From NCBI GenBank assembly GCA_934047225.1, contig OW204009.1, forward strand, positions 18,426,898 to 18,490,897: a stretch of 64,000 nucleotides of DNA, read 5' to 3'. Shown here one piece after another: positions 53,200 through 64,000 of the stretch; positions within the stretch are counted from its first letter, which is position 1, and the number at the start of each line of letters is the position of its first letter. Made by a program: the position numbers and the translations under genes. The notes below the pieces were generated by a model that did no database searches, was not told the origin of the DNA, and worked only from the letters and a program-made list of their open reading frames with translations. The DNA is from Ypsolopha sequella (Eukaryota; Arthropoda; Insecta; Lepidoptera; Ypsolophidae).

Positions 53200-54030
53200 G
53201 ATTTCAGGTAAACCAATATCTCGGATGGCTCTTGTGATAAGAGAAGTGCGGTACCGACTGCCCCAATGTACAATGTTTTATTGATATTTTTATCTAGACA
53301 CGCGGCAGCGAGTCCAGGGCCGAGTTCTAAACAAAGATCTGCGCACCAGCCGAGTTAAGTACACGAACCATTTATTTGGCACCCCATAACTTATTTCCTA
53401 TTGGACCTACGAAGTTGCAGTTTTACGTCGATTTTGAGATCCCTGCAAGTACCTTTACATCCTAAATCTCATAAATGAATATTTAATAGTACTTGATAAA
53501 TTCACGCACGTCCAAAAATATATATTTTTCATAACTGACTATTTACTCACATAAAACCTTAACTAATTCCAGTTCTAGGTGCCTTAGAAACTTGAAATTT
53601 GCCATAAAGGTATTTCATTGAGCGTATACAAAGGAAAAATTCAGAAAATTACCTACTTATATTGAATTATTGTAGAAGTTTTAAGTGACCAACTTAATTG
53701 GATATAGAGTTTAATGGATCGTAAAAGTTGGTCAATTATGAATCAAAATACGAGAAAAAAAAGGGTGTTTTAAACGCTATGTACGATACATTCATGGGAC
53801 GAGTATAAACAGTATTGTAATAACAGTACTTAACTTAATTTAAGCGTTCTGTCTTTTTCTTTCTGTATCCAAAAGACAAAGACAGGACGCTTCGAATAAA
53901 GTTAGTCCTGTCAAATAAGTTAAAACTGGTTACACCGCATCGATACAAATATCTATGTTTTTGATGGTAGGCACCCAGTTAGCAACCGATTCAACTATAC
54001 AAAGGATTGCAATTCACAGTTCACACTTAG
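53200..54030. other. Intergenic, small repeats only
   Basis: A hairpin repeat at 53840-53920 (AAGCGTTCTGTCTTTTTCTT and inverse) belongs to the family at 28505. A short + frame at 53302-53391, TRQRVQGRVLNKDL..., lacks a donor and was not accepted as an exon. Confidence 0.4.
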
Positions 54031-54039
54031 GAACACCTT

Positions 54040-54440
54040 TGAGACCCCCTATAATTATGTTAAGGTGTGTTAATTCGAAACCCATTTCGAGATTTAGGTA
54101 TTTTAGAACTTGTGGTCTAAATAACCTCATGATGATGAATATTTTTACGAATAAGCTGCAACTTACATTAATGCCTTCGTGTAACGTCACTTGAGAAATG
54201 GCTGTTTAGAAATGTGTCCTTTGCTATCAAGATAAATTTATAGGTATTAATTTGCTTCTGACTGACTTGACAGCTAGATGACAGATGAGTAGACAGACCA
54301 CTTTTTTTTATAAGCAATCACACATCACAATCAGTATGTTTAAAATTCTCAAGTGACGTCATATTGGACAATTTATAAAAAATAATGGTTAATTTATATA
54401 ACAAAATAATGAAAACTATGTCCTAAGACCTCGTTAATTC
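54040..54440. repeat. Repeat family D copy 2
   Basis: Starts near GTTAAGGTGTGTTAATTCG and includes CATTTCGAGATTTAGGTATT and GTGTCCTTTGCTATCAAGAT. Confidence 0.8.
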
Positions 54441-54539
54441 TCTGAAAAAAATGAAAAAATAATCTTTTAAAAATTAAGCTTTGAGAATAATTGTCTAATG
54501 ATAATAAAATGTATGTTCGCACTTGAAGTGACGTCACAG

Positions 54540-54850
54540 TTCGTAAATAGTTCAGTACCGACTGAACTCAGACCAGTTTTTATCCATGTTTATGATTATA
54601 GGCACCCAGTTGGTAACCGATTTAAAGATACATAATCTGCTCCCCTATTCTGTATCTTTGGTTGCCAACTGAACTGGGTGCGTATCGTCAAAAACATTGA
54701 TAAAAACTGAAATTTCAAAATTGCCTTTAGTGGGTATTGAACTATTAACAATCTGTGCCGTCAGTTCAAGTGCGAACATATCCTTAGGAAATCGTAATTC
54801 GATAGTATATCTATGTTTTTGATGATAGACACCCAGTACAGAAAGCAAGT
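54540..54850. repeat. Inverted repeat around GGCACCCAGTTGG
   Basis: GGCACCCAGTTGGTAACCGA (54600) is inverted as TTGGTTGCCAACTGAACTGGGTGC (54658). A further direct copy of ATATCTATGTTTTTGATG-(G/A)-TAG-(G/A)-CACCCAGT is at 53950 and 54810. Probably a rearranged MITE. Confidence 0.6.
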
Positions 54851-55324
54851 AGTGATACATAATAGGCCCACTGGTCGAGCTTTACCACATTTGATATTGT
54901 TCGCGAGCTTGCGTACTGTTTAAGTATATATTTCTTTCGTCATAAAAAAGAATACAGAATACTTACATAAATTGTAGAAACCACACTAGGCATATAAAAT
55001 ATTTTTAAGAAATTCCTCTCAGAAGTTTTACACATAATTTAGTTTGAATATTATTTTATTTTGTTTTAAAACCTATGGATTCCAGACTGGTGTATTTCTT
55101 AAGCGTGACATTTTTTCTCTTCATAAGAAATAAGTTTCTTTCGTTAAATGTGACCACAGACAGTGCATTGCTTTATATTCAACCTCCTTTTGGCTGTGAA
55201 AAGGGGCAAATCCACAGACATTCAATAAAGTGATTATCGTCATATCGTGGATTGGATGTGTCCAAAATCGGAACTAACTCCTTGTTTGGGTCATTCACAA
55301 ATTACGTAACGCAATTGGCACAGG

Positions 55325-55755
55325 TTAAATTATGTTAAAGTGTGTTAATTATGTTAAGGTGCGTTAATTCGAAAACCATTTCGGGATTTAAATTTAATAA
55401 GCCATATTTTCGAAGTTTTGGTCTAAAAAACCTCATGATTATGAATATTTTTACGAAAAGGCTGCAACTTCCATTTGCCCTCGTGTGACGTCACTTGCTG
55501 TATAGAAATGTGTCCTTTGCTATCAAGATAAATTTATAATAATTTGCTTCAGACTAATTTGACAGATGAGTAGACAGACAGAGACAGACCACTTTTTTTA
55601 TAAGCAATCACACATCATAATCAGTATAATATCTAATATTCTCAAGTGACAAGGTTTTCGGACAATTCCCCAAAAATTCATTAAAAAATAATGGTTAATT
55701 TATATACCAAAATAATGAAAACCATGTCCCAAAATGGCGTATATTCTCTGAAAAA
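55325..55755. repeat. Repeat family D copy 3
   Basis: The same blocks as at 4110-4560, with the 3' end GGCGTATATTCTCTGAAAAA preserved. Confidence 0.8.
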
Positions 55756-55914
55756 AAAACGTTTTTTTTTTTTATTAGGCAATGGGAATTTGGGGTAGGG
55801 GAGGTGGCGGCCATGCGTTACAGTTCTGGTACGTGGGTGGAGGGGGGTTAAGGAGCTGCAGCGACTAGCGAGCTACTGACCCAGTTAACACCTACCTGGT
55901 TGGAGTGGGTCCAG

Positions 55915-56655
55915 TGTCGTATTTTAAGATTCGGCGCCCTGGGCCTGTAAGGTTCGTCACCCCATAAATTAACGAGAATAAAGCAAATAACTATATTTCG
56001 ATAATAAAATTAAATTAAATCGAGCAGTGTTGTTTTTAGGCTGAGAATGATGATAATGAATAAAAAAACTCAAAAGGCCATACAAAGCAATAAACACCGT
56101 TAATTAAATATTTAATTAATTTTTCGATGGACATTTTTTTTTAATAATACACTAGTTATTATTAAAACTCAAAAAGAATATAATAGAAAATACGTTTATG
56201 CATTCAATACAGTGCACAACACAATTATTACAAACACATTGTTTCAAATTACTTATGCAAAAACACAAATAATAAAATAGAAACAAACAAAAATAAATCA
56301 ATATCACTAACCTAAGTACAAATTACAATATAAAGAACTGTAAAAAATGTATTGGTCCTGGCTCAGCAAATGTTGTAGATAAATCTACAACGCCGGTTTT
56401 CTGCCAGCACCATGGTACTCTCTATAGTACCTAGAAATAAGATTGAATAAATCGGCCGATGGTGACAATTGAATATTACAATTAGAATAATATATGATTA
56501 AAAAGGAATAAATATATAAAGGAATATAAATTAAAAGATAGGTAACAATTAATTATGTAAGGCACCCAAAGCTAAACGTGAGGTGCAGCCTGCGCCGCCC
56601 CTTGCAGCCTGCCGCCCCGGGCCATGGCCCTTTAGTAAATACGCCACTGTGTGGG
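55915..56655. mobile_element. Element L copy 2
   Basis: Begins GTCGTATTTTAAGATTCGGCGCCC and ends TAGTAAATACGCCACTGTG. The interior differs from copy 1 by carrying 56200-56450, with CTGGCTCAGCAAATGTTG, related to the tandem duplication at 9484-9840. Confidence 0.75.
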
Positions 56656-56659
56656 TGGC

Positions 56660-57250
56660 AGAAGAAAACGTAGAAGTATTGTACGGTTTCATAACCGCAC
56701 ATTGCGTTGCAGCCTACTTTATTTACTTAGCCATAATAATTAATTTTATATTTTACCGTTTTTAAAGCAGTACGAAACTAACTGTCGATACCGACACACA
56801 TAGAGAAAGAGACGCCAAACTGAACTCTGTTTACTTTCATATCAATACAGTACCTTAACTGAGGTTTCTAAGTTCTTTTTCTCTTCGTGCTCCACAACTA
56901 TACAACTTCTTTCAAATGTACGGTGCCTAAACTACGGGCTCCTACATTTTATGGTCCTTCGAGTGTTGACGTAAGTGTTGTTTAAAGTCCTCATCTACTC
57001 AGAGAAGCGATTCGGTTTGACTGGCCTTCCACAAGCGGACCTCCCCAGTCAGATTGAGAAGGCGCACACATTGTAGATAGGATAATAAGCACACTGAGTC
57101 GCACGAACTGCAGCGCCATTGATCTACAGACTGCGAAAAGGAAGACTACGGAAACTTCGTGGTTTTAACAAGCAACATTAACTTAACTAACTAACTTCAG
57201 TGTACCTTCACTGCATAATATATTTTTCTTCGGTGAACTGAGAAGAAAAT
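56660..57250. other. No accepted gene; weak exon-like block 56870-56935 (reverse)
   Basis: On the reverse strand TFERSCIVVEHEEKKNLETS runs to a possible donor AAG/GTACTG, but its outgoing phase does not fit the exon at 52987. On the + strand FGLTGLPQADLPSQIEKAHT then a stop, at about 57010-57075, may be a transposon relic. Confidence 0.3.
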
Positions 57251-57259
57251 CATCTTAAG

Positions 57260-57486
57260 ATGGAAGCTCTACCGCTTCAATCAACTTGCTTCGAAAATAT
57301 TAAAAGTATATGCAAAAACTACAAAAAGGACAGCGTTTCGAGAAAAAGTGAAGATTACCTAATTAAGTCATGGAAATTGTGACCGCCACTGAAGCCGATT
57401 CTGATTCCGATTTGTATTTGCTATCAAGAGAATGTGAGAAGAAATGTAACGGAAATCCGTTGTTTCATACGAACTGGTTAAATTAG
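57260..57486 (+). CDS. Two overlapping small ORFs, uncertain
   Basis: ATG 57260-57262 (context AAGATGG) opens MEALPLQSTCFENIKSICKN...EDYLIKSWKL, 40 codons and TGA at 57380-57382. ATG 57370 in the next frame opens MEIVTATEADSDSDLYLLSR...FHTNWLN and TAG at 57484-57486. Composition looks protein-like in both. They could be one gene split by a frameshift, for instance a transposon accessory ORF. No family is recognised. Confidence 0.3.
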
Positions 57487-57756
57487 GAATCCCAGTTTTG
57501 TTTTCGAAATGTAATAACTTTTTTGTTTATTTATTAAAAACTGAATTATTACTTTTTTTCCTGAATACCAAATCTTTTTACATTTTACAAAGCACCCGTT
57601 ACGTAACGGAGGGGTCCCAGGCAAGCGTTACGGTACTGTTACGTAGGGGGTGTGGTGGACCGAAAACTTGAAATTTTGCGTTACGTAATTTGTGAACGAC
57701 CCTTTACACAGCAGCGTCCCCTGTCATTATCAACCACACGCCGTAAGATATATCCT

Positions 57757-58012
57757 AGCACAGATATAACTTTTTGCTGGAAAAGCAAGCAATTGGTCAA
57801 GAACAACAATAAAAAAAATATGAAAACATTTAAATATCACTTTGAAAAAAAAAATTGTATGACGCCAGGGTAGACAACTCGTAGATAATGTCTACCCTAG
57901 AGTGAAAATTTCCTTTACAAACTTTTTTTTCCAAAGTGATATTTAAATTTTTTCATATTCCTTTATTGTTATTCTTGACTAATTGCTTGCTTTTCCAGCA
58001 AAAATCTCTGTG
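57757..58012. mobile_element. Foldback element, about 255 bp
   Basis: TTGCTGGAAAAGCAAGCAATTGGTCAAGAA...AAATATCACTTTGAAAAAAA is inverted after a loop containing GGGTAGACAACTCGTAGATAATGTCTACCC, itself a small hairpin. The arms are about 110 bp. Confidence 0.8.
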
Positions 58013-58449
58013 CACGCCACTGTAGCACAGTATTAAAAGTCTGTGGTCATATTAATTTGACTTTCACTGGTACTCATAGACATAGATTTTTTTTTCTATG
58101 CCTATTTATGCAGGCACTAGAGGCTGGAAATGTTCATAGTTTTCCGGGCAGGTTTTATGTTCCACTCGGACCGTTTTCGGTCATGGCGACCATTTCGACT
58201 CCTAGACGGTATATACGATGCTGATGAGCCCGTTCATGTGATCTTGAACGTCATGTATAGACTATGCGAATTTTATTTTTGTCACTGTCACTCCAAGCGA
58301 CAAATCGCTCAGTGCGAGAGAGGTGGATTCAGGACAAAAGGGAAAAAAGTTGGTTTTATATTTTTATTAAAAAAACTAAAATAGCTAGCAAAATTTCAAA
58401 TATCAAATCTCTAGATATTATTAAAACACACCTAATAAAATATGTTTGA

Positions 58450-58645
58450 GTTCTGTATATGTTTCTTATTCGTCAAGCGAGGAGAAAAAGTGTGTTTGAA
58501 GACCTCATTTCAACAATTATTTCTATCGAGGAAAATTTATCCAAACATGTTTTCCAATTTCAAAACCCTAGATTATATAGTCAAAATGCATATACCAGAA
58601 ATTTATTATAATTTTCCGTGTATTTCATGAAATACACAGAAAAGA
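58450..58645. repeat. Left member of an inverted pair 1.9 kb apart
   Basis: GTGTGTTTGAAGACCTCATTTC, AAACATGTTTTCCA, AACCCTAGATTAT and GTATTTCATGAAATACAC recur in inverse at 60310-60505. This may be the TIRs of one element or two opposed copies. Confidence 0.7.
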
Positions 58646-58649
58646 AACA

Positions 58650-59585
58650 CCCGAATTTTTTTCGCATATCGCCTTAAAGTAAATGGCTGCGGGTGGTCGA
58701 GCTTGGCGTCGAAGCCAATTTTGCGCTGTTCCTCAAAACTGCGTAAAGCCCGCACCATTCAGGGTGCTACGCAGCCAATCCTTCCTATTCAGAGGGTTCG
58801 ATATTACACCTTTTCATATGTCACTTATAAACATCTAGGAGATGGCCAACCTGAAAAAAAATACTATCGGGTCAAAACGACGAGAATCCAGAGCCGTTAA
58901 AATATTTAAAAAAAAATGCCCTTCTTTAGTCCAGAATTCAGAATAAGAATAAAAGAACGACGATGGCGATGACGAGAGCTTTGTGAGGGGTTGTAAGAGA
59001 TGTATGTATGTTATGGGGGAGTATGTCTATCTGAGTGTTATTTTCAGACCGGACTTTTTTACAGAATTCAAGATTTTTTATTGCTTGCAACCGGCTTTTC
59101 AATTTTAAGCCCTGGCAACCCTAGTCTTGACAAACAGACAGACGGACAACAAAGAGTATTGGCACGGGGTTGAGCTTACGTTTTTAGGGAAAAGGAAAAA
59201 AAAAACGAATTTTCGTGTATGAGTTTTGCTGTATAAATAAATAAATATCACCTTACGTATTGTACAATTCCTGTCTTCGGCAGGCCTCCATTATTACAAA
59301 AATGTGTGAAATCTGTTACAATAACAATACATGGTCCAAAGCAAAATAAATACTGATAAAGTAAGTAAACATGTAAGGAATAGAGCGAACTGACAATTTT
59401 ACGATCATATTTGCTAAGAACTAATAAATAACGAATAATATCTCCGTTATTAAGGTGGTTGCGTCAGTTTTCGTTCCTATACGCACAGCTTATTATTGTT
59501 TTCATTATTTACTTTATATAAAACCGAAAAGCTAGAAAGGGACAAAATTCACGGAAAAGAGTGAGATGGCGCTCTACACACCTTT
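58650..59585. other. No gene recognised between the inverted pair
   Basis: A 53-codon + frame from ATG 58683 (MAAGGRAWRRSQFCAVPQNC) and the overlapping frame at 58703 have no domain or splice context. The rest is AT-rich. Confidence 0.35.
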
Positions 59586-59589
59586 GTTC

Positions 59590-59930
59590 TTTATTCTTTA
59601 TTCTTTATTGTACACACATGGAATTATAAACATAAACAAAATTACAGTAAAAAGATGCACATTGGCGAGCTTATCTCTAAACAGAGATTTCTGACAGCAA
59701 AACCATCACAATAGGAAAAAGCAACATAAACGGAGTAATCATACACGTGTACACAGAGAAGAAGAATATACAAAGAACTATACAAGTTTAATAACAAAAT
59801 AAAAATTCATATCAATACTTACTATATATAAAATATTATAAATATACATAGTATGTAATAAACTACATAAACATAAATATATATAATATCTATCTATTCA
59901 GATTGTGAGAGGTAGTGTTCTTTAAGCTTT
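59590..59930 (-). mobile_element. LINE 3' end, short coding tail
   Basis: The reverse strand ends KLKEHYLSQSE and TAG near 59895, matching KIKEHYLRQPIV of the copy at 28995-29560. The 3' UTR contains the reverse of GCGAGCTTATCTCTAAACAG. A (TTCTTTA)n tail is at the + side start. Confidence 0.7.
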
Positions 59931-60309
59931 GTGTGCGCGTATCACTCACACGAACGCCAAAATCGCGAAAAAAAAATGCAATTCGATTCCTTGTATTGTG
60001 ACAATGATGAACGGTATTGAGTTTGGATAAGTGATCGCTTAATAATTAAAGAATGAAATTATGATATAAAAATGCTTCGCTATTCAGAAACGTCAGATCT
60101 GTATGGCATGTCTAAACGGCCGTTCATACTGTTTTGGGTTTTTTAAAAACGTAACATACAACGCAACTTTAAATGCAAATTGAACATCGAATTATTTTTC
60201 CAGAGAATTAATTTTTATATTAATTAATTAATTCCAGAGATTATCCTATACTTCCAACGTCACTCACAACCATCTCCTCTCTATGATTCAAGTGTGACAA
60301 GGTTTTTTC

Positions 60310-60505
60310 ATTTGTATTTCATGAAATACACAAAGAATTGTAATATAATTATTATTGTATTATTGTAATATATTGAATATAATAATCTAGGGTTTTGATA
60401 ATGAAAAACATGTTTTTATTAGAATATCGATAAAAATAATTATTGAAATGAAGTCTTCAAACACACATTTTCTTCTCGTTTGACGAATAGGAATCATATG
60501 CAGTG
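60310..60505. repeat. Right member of the inverted pair
   Basis: Inverse of 58450-58645. It ends at CAGTGCTGTA, directly where the 130-bp satellite begins. Confidence 0.7.
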
Positions 60506-60507
60506 CT

Positions 60508-61788
60508 GTAAGGATCTTATGGTGCGTGTATTGGTTGTGTCCAAAATCGTAACTAACACCGCTACCATACTACTTGTTCCACAGCTGTCCCCCCCTGTCA
60601 CTGTCATCTAAGCGCCATCAAATCCTTGTATAATGTTACAAGGATCTTATGGTGCGTGTATTGGTTGTGTCCAAAATCGTAACTAACACCGCTACCATAC
60701 TCCTTGTTTCACAGCTGTCCCCCCTGTCACTGTCATCTAAGCGCCATCAAATCCTTGTATAATGTTACAAGGATCTTATGGTGCGTGTATTGGTTGTGTC
60801 CAAAATCGTAACTAACACCGCTACCATACTCCTTGTTTCACAGCTGTCCCCCCTGTCACTGTCATCTAAGCGCCATCAAATCCTTGTATAATGTTACAAG
60901 GATCTTATGGTGCGTGTATTGGTTGTGTCCAAAATCGTAACTAACACCGCTACCATACTCCTTGTTTCACAGCTGTCCCCCCTGTCACTGTCATCTAAGC
61001 GCCATCAAATCCTTGTATAATGTTACAAGGATCTTATGGTGCGTGTATTGGTTGTGTCCAAAATCGTAACTAACACCGCTACCATACTCCTTGTTTCACA
61101 GCTGTCCCCCCTGTCACTGTCACCTAAGCGCCATCAAATCCTTGTATAATGTTACAAGGATCTTATGGTGCGTGTATTGGTTGTGTCCAAAATCGTAACT
61201 AACACCGCTACCATACTACTTGTTCCACAGCTGTCCCCCCCTGTCACTGTCATCTAAGCGCCATCAAATCCTTGTATAATGTTACAAGGATCTTATGGTG
61301 CGTGTATTGGTTGTGTCCAAAATCGTAACTAACACCGCTACCATACTACTTGTTCCACAGCTGTCCCCCCCTGTCACTGTCATCTAAGCGCCATCAAATC
61401 CTTGTATAATGTTACAAGGATCTTATGGTGCGTGTATTGGTTGTGTCCAAAATCGTAACTAACACCGCTACCATACTCCTTGTTTCACAGCTGTCCCCCC
61501 TGTCACTGTCACCTAAGCGCCATCAAATCCTTGTATAATGTTACAAGGATCTTATGGTGCGTGTATTGGTTGTGTCCAAAATCGTAACTAACACCGCTAC
61601 CATACTACTTGTTCCACAGCTGTCCCCCCCTGTCACTGTCATCTAAGCGCCATCAAATCCTTGTATAATGTTACAAGGATCTTATGGTGCGTGTATTGGT
61701 TGTGTCCAATATCGTAACTAACACCGCTACCATACTCCTTGTTCCACAGCTGTCCCCCCTGTCACTGTCATCTAAGCGCCATCAAATC
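60508..61788. repeat. Satellite-like array, 10 units of 129-130 bp
   Basis: AGGATCTTATGGTGCGTGTA starts at 60511, 60641, 60770, 60899, 61028, 61157, 61287, 61417, 61546 and 61676. Units fall into a type with ACTTGTTCCACAG and C7 (1, 6, 7, 9) and a type with CCTTGTTTCACAG and C6 (2-5, 8); the last is mixed. Each unit is flanked by GGATC.../...CATCAAATCC and has the order of motifs of the MITE at 41402-41505. Confidence 0.95.
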
Positions 61789-61789
61789 A

Positions 61790-62520
61790 TGATGATTTCA
61801 CTAAGTAGAAAAAACATGGCGCAGCGATCACGGCTAGATTTCCGAGCACAAATACAAAATGAATAACCTCACACCCCGCAGGTGAACGAGGGTGATATTA
61901 TCTATTCCGTTCGAAAAAAAAATGTTTACTTAAGACTGTACATGATCATAGAGTATGAACTACGCCAGGCTTACGAAGAAATGCGGACTCTCCTTCTCCT
62001 ATAAGATCTATATTTTTGTCAAAAAAGAAATGTTTTCCACCCATTTTTTTTGTTTTTCGTTTCAAGAACGCGGATAAGAGATCAACTTGATTTTTTTTTT
62101 ATAAAATAGTTAATAGAAATATGAAGGGATCCAATAATTTTTTTCCCTACAAAATATTTGGTATTAGCTAAACACACACCAACTTGTGTGTGCAAAAAGC
62201 AGCCTACATCGACATCATTGTTCAACTGTTGAATAAAATACAATTGATAAATTGATATTATTAAATTCCTGTACATTCGAAAAACAAGCCATTGTTTTCC
62301 GCTTTGCACAGCTGCGTGCCTCGATAACATATTCACCTGTGTCATGTCAACTGTTAAGTAATATAACGTACATTTCCAATAAGTATAATTTGTTGCGGGA
62401 ATTGTTCTGATAATTAATGGCTAATGTCACCTTTGACTAATTTGACCTTTTTGACTTATTTTGGGTAACCTTAAGTCATAACGATAATGCCACTTTAGCA
62501 GAGTTTAAAACAAACATCAC
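61790..62520. other. Intergenic, no gene recognised
   Basis: AT-rich with only short frames. The reverse frame 62082-62345 has no domain. Confidence 0.35.
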
Positions 62521-62526
62521 AGAAAA

Positions 62527-62825
62527 AAAACCGGCCAAGTGCGAGTCGGACTCGCGCACGAAGTGTTCCGTACCATTATCTATAAATAAAAATGGCAAAA
62601 AAATCATGTCTGTTGTATGGGAGCCCCCTTAAATATTTATTTTATTCTATTATTTAGTATTTGTTGTTATAGCGGCAACAGAAATACATCATCTGTGAAA
62701 ATTTCAATTGTCTAAGTAACACGGTTCATGAGATACAGCCGGGTGACAGACGGACAGACGGACGGAGAGCGGAGTCTTAGTAATAGAGTCCCGAGCCTTA
62801 CCCTTTGGGTACGGAACCCTAAACA
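62527..62825 (+). repeat. Repeat family E, full copy
   Basis: AACCGGCCAAGTGCGAGTCGGACTCGCGC opens and TTTGGGTACGGAACCCTAAA closes. GACAGACGGACAGACGGACGG lies in between. It is the inverse of 16915-17178. Confidence 0.85.
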
Positions 62826-63330
62826 CCGATCAAGTGCAAGTCAGACTCACGTACCTAGCGTTTGGAAATTTTGTCATTTTGATTTTGTGAATTTCTCAAC
62901 CGCTATATTTTTCCTGTAATCTTTACATAAGCACATGTTATCATGATTTTTTTCATATTTTTCGGTCCACCAGTTTTGGAGATAAGGGGGAACCACAGAA
63001 CATTAAATGTTCTGAGGGGGGGAACATACATGTTTTGTGGATTTTTGATGATTTCTCAAAATAGATGCCAGTAAATATAGCCAAACTATACATTTTTAAA
63101 ATCAGCTCCTTAATACCTACAATTTGATACCCATATTGTATCTTTATATTTTTTTTATTATAAGTTAGTTTTACTTTTTTATATTTCTGTTTTCACTTTC
63201 TTTTAATAGCTAAAGTTTTCTTTAACCGACCAATTATGACCCAAAATCTAAATTTTACATATTTTTCGGTCTACCAGTTTTGATGATGAGGAGGGAACAT
63301 TTCTCGTAATCAGTGCCAGTATGTTAGGTA
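62826..63330 (+). repeat. Repeat family E, long-type copy, truncated
   Basis: Begins ACCGATCAAGTGCAAGTCAGACTCACG and follows the 43262-44390 type (TTTTTCCTGTAATCTTTAC, CCACCAGTTTTGGAGATAAG). It breaks off at the palindromic MITE. Confidence 0.7.
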
Positions 63331-63339
63331 TAGTTTAGG

Positions 63340-63608
63340 TATACAAGGTGACTTTTTGATCATCGTCCAAATTCATACTGGTGGCTTGGTAAGTAATCAG
63401 TATTATGGATCAATAACAATTTTGGTAAAATTCGTAAAATTAAATTTCGGCTCCCCATAGTGATTCACTCGGAACTGGAAGTGAATTTCTATGGGAAGCC
63501 GAAATTTCATTTTAAAAATTTCACAAAAATTGTTATTGATCCAAGATACTGATCACTTATCAAGCCTCCAGTATGAATTTGGACGATGATCAAAAAGTCA
63601 CCTTGTAT
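63340..63608. mobile_element. Palindromic MITE, 268 bp, best copy
   Basis: The ends are TATACAAGGTGACTTTTTGA and its exact inverse. The arms meet at CCCATAGTGATTCACTC-ggaactggaa-GTGAATTTCTATGGG. The arms differ at a modest number of positions. It is flanked by TA. Confidence 0.9.
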
Positions 63609-63789
63609 ACCTATTTTTAGAATCAGCATTTTTATAGGATAATAATTCCTACTATACGAATCGGTAGGATTATTGTTCAGGATAAAATATGTCTAAGATA
63701 CATCTGGTCTTACACTCATCTGTTGAAATTTATCATTCGAATTTCAAATGTGTTGCTCCGCGTCGCAAAAAAAATACGTTCCCTTTTTA

Positions 63790-63905
63790 AACTTTTCGTC
63801 AGTACGCCTAGTGCAAGAAGGAATATTGTACTCTGCCTTATACCCATTTTCAAGAAAGGTGATGAAAAAAATAGGGAGGATCAGCCAGCATCAGTCTTAC
63901 CTTCT
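63790..63905 (+). mobile_element. LINE reverse-transcriptase fragment
   Basis: LIPIFKKGDEKNREDQPASVLPSISFN corresponds to the known RT block (P)IFKKGDxxxxxNYRPISVLPSISK, with the YRPIS motif degraded. The rest of the domain would lie beyond 64000 or is lost. Confidence 0.6.
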
Positions 63906-64000
63906 ATCTCTTTTAATCTAACTGCTCCCAACCCAAGGAGAAGGGCGCTGTTACTCCTTACGTACAGGCCTAAAAACCTAGCTAGCAAACAGCAACACCT

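Noticed and set aside
53302..53391. + strand frame TRQRVQGRVLNKDLRTSRVK after an AG
   Set aside because: It ends in a stop with no polyadenylation signal nearby, and no partner exon was found. It may be a repeat fragment.
58130..58384. An 84-codon + ORF (MFIVFRAGFMFHSDRFRSWR...)
   Set aside because: No motif, no splice or promoter context, and a low-complexity lysine-rich end. It cannot be told from chance.
60508..61788. CRISPR-like appearance of regularly spaced repeats
   Set aside because: The whole unit is repeated with no unique spacers, units are 129-130 bp, and the genome is eukaryotic.

Overview
The window looks like a piece of an insect nuclear genome, most probably a moth or butterfly. 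It is AT-rich and intron-rich, there are no bacterial-style operons, and most of it is short non-autonomous transposons, 5'-truncated LINE ends and tandem repeats of the kind common in Lepidoptera. The order-level call is inference from repeat style and protein families, not from a database match.

The clearest gene is on the + strand from 14742 to about 36000. It is the last six exons of an ankyrin-repeat protein: 14742-14869, 17385-17515, 18818-18956, 21441-21544, 22142-22275 and 35478-35577. Every junction has AG/GT borders, the reading phases agree at all five joins, and the result is 244 C-terminal residues ending in a stop codon. The ankyrin units and their C-terminal position fit an NF-kB/IkB-type protein such as Relish, but the family name is not certain. 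Exons coding for the N-terminus were not found upstream and probably lie outside the window. The second exon sits at the head of a tandem duplication of about 165 bp with four exon-like copies.

Inside the last intron (13.2 kb), on the opposite strand, lies an intact single-exon DEG/ENaC (pickpocket-type) sodium channel gene, 26303-27967. The same intron also holds a LINE inserted in a foldback element with a visible 8-bp target duplication, several LINE 3' ends, a 1.4-kb TIR element, and a 2.7-kb TIR element containing a decayed two-exon gene with a proline-rich C-terminus.

From 42.8 to 53.0 kb the - strand carries spliced-looking exons that match no family I recognise: a membrane-segment terminal exon (42816-43042), an upstream exon (44929-45042), a possible first exon (47748-47905), another open coding-like block (47926-48084), and a second terminal exon with a membrane segment (52811-52987). 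The last has a decayed duplicate split by a 421-bp transposon. These may be one or two small single-pass membrane protein genes.

The rest is repeats. They include an eight-copy family with an internal imperfect hairpin, several palindromic MITE families, a solo LTR with a 5-bp target duplication, two Helitron-like 3' ends, a Penelope-like endonuclease fragment, at least ten LINE reverse-transcriptase tail fragments, and tandem arrays of 46 bp x 6, 79 bp x 5 and about 130 bp x 10. The 130-bp unit has the structure of a MITE that is also present as a single copy at 41402-41505.
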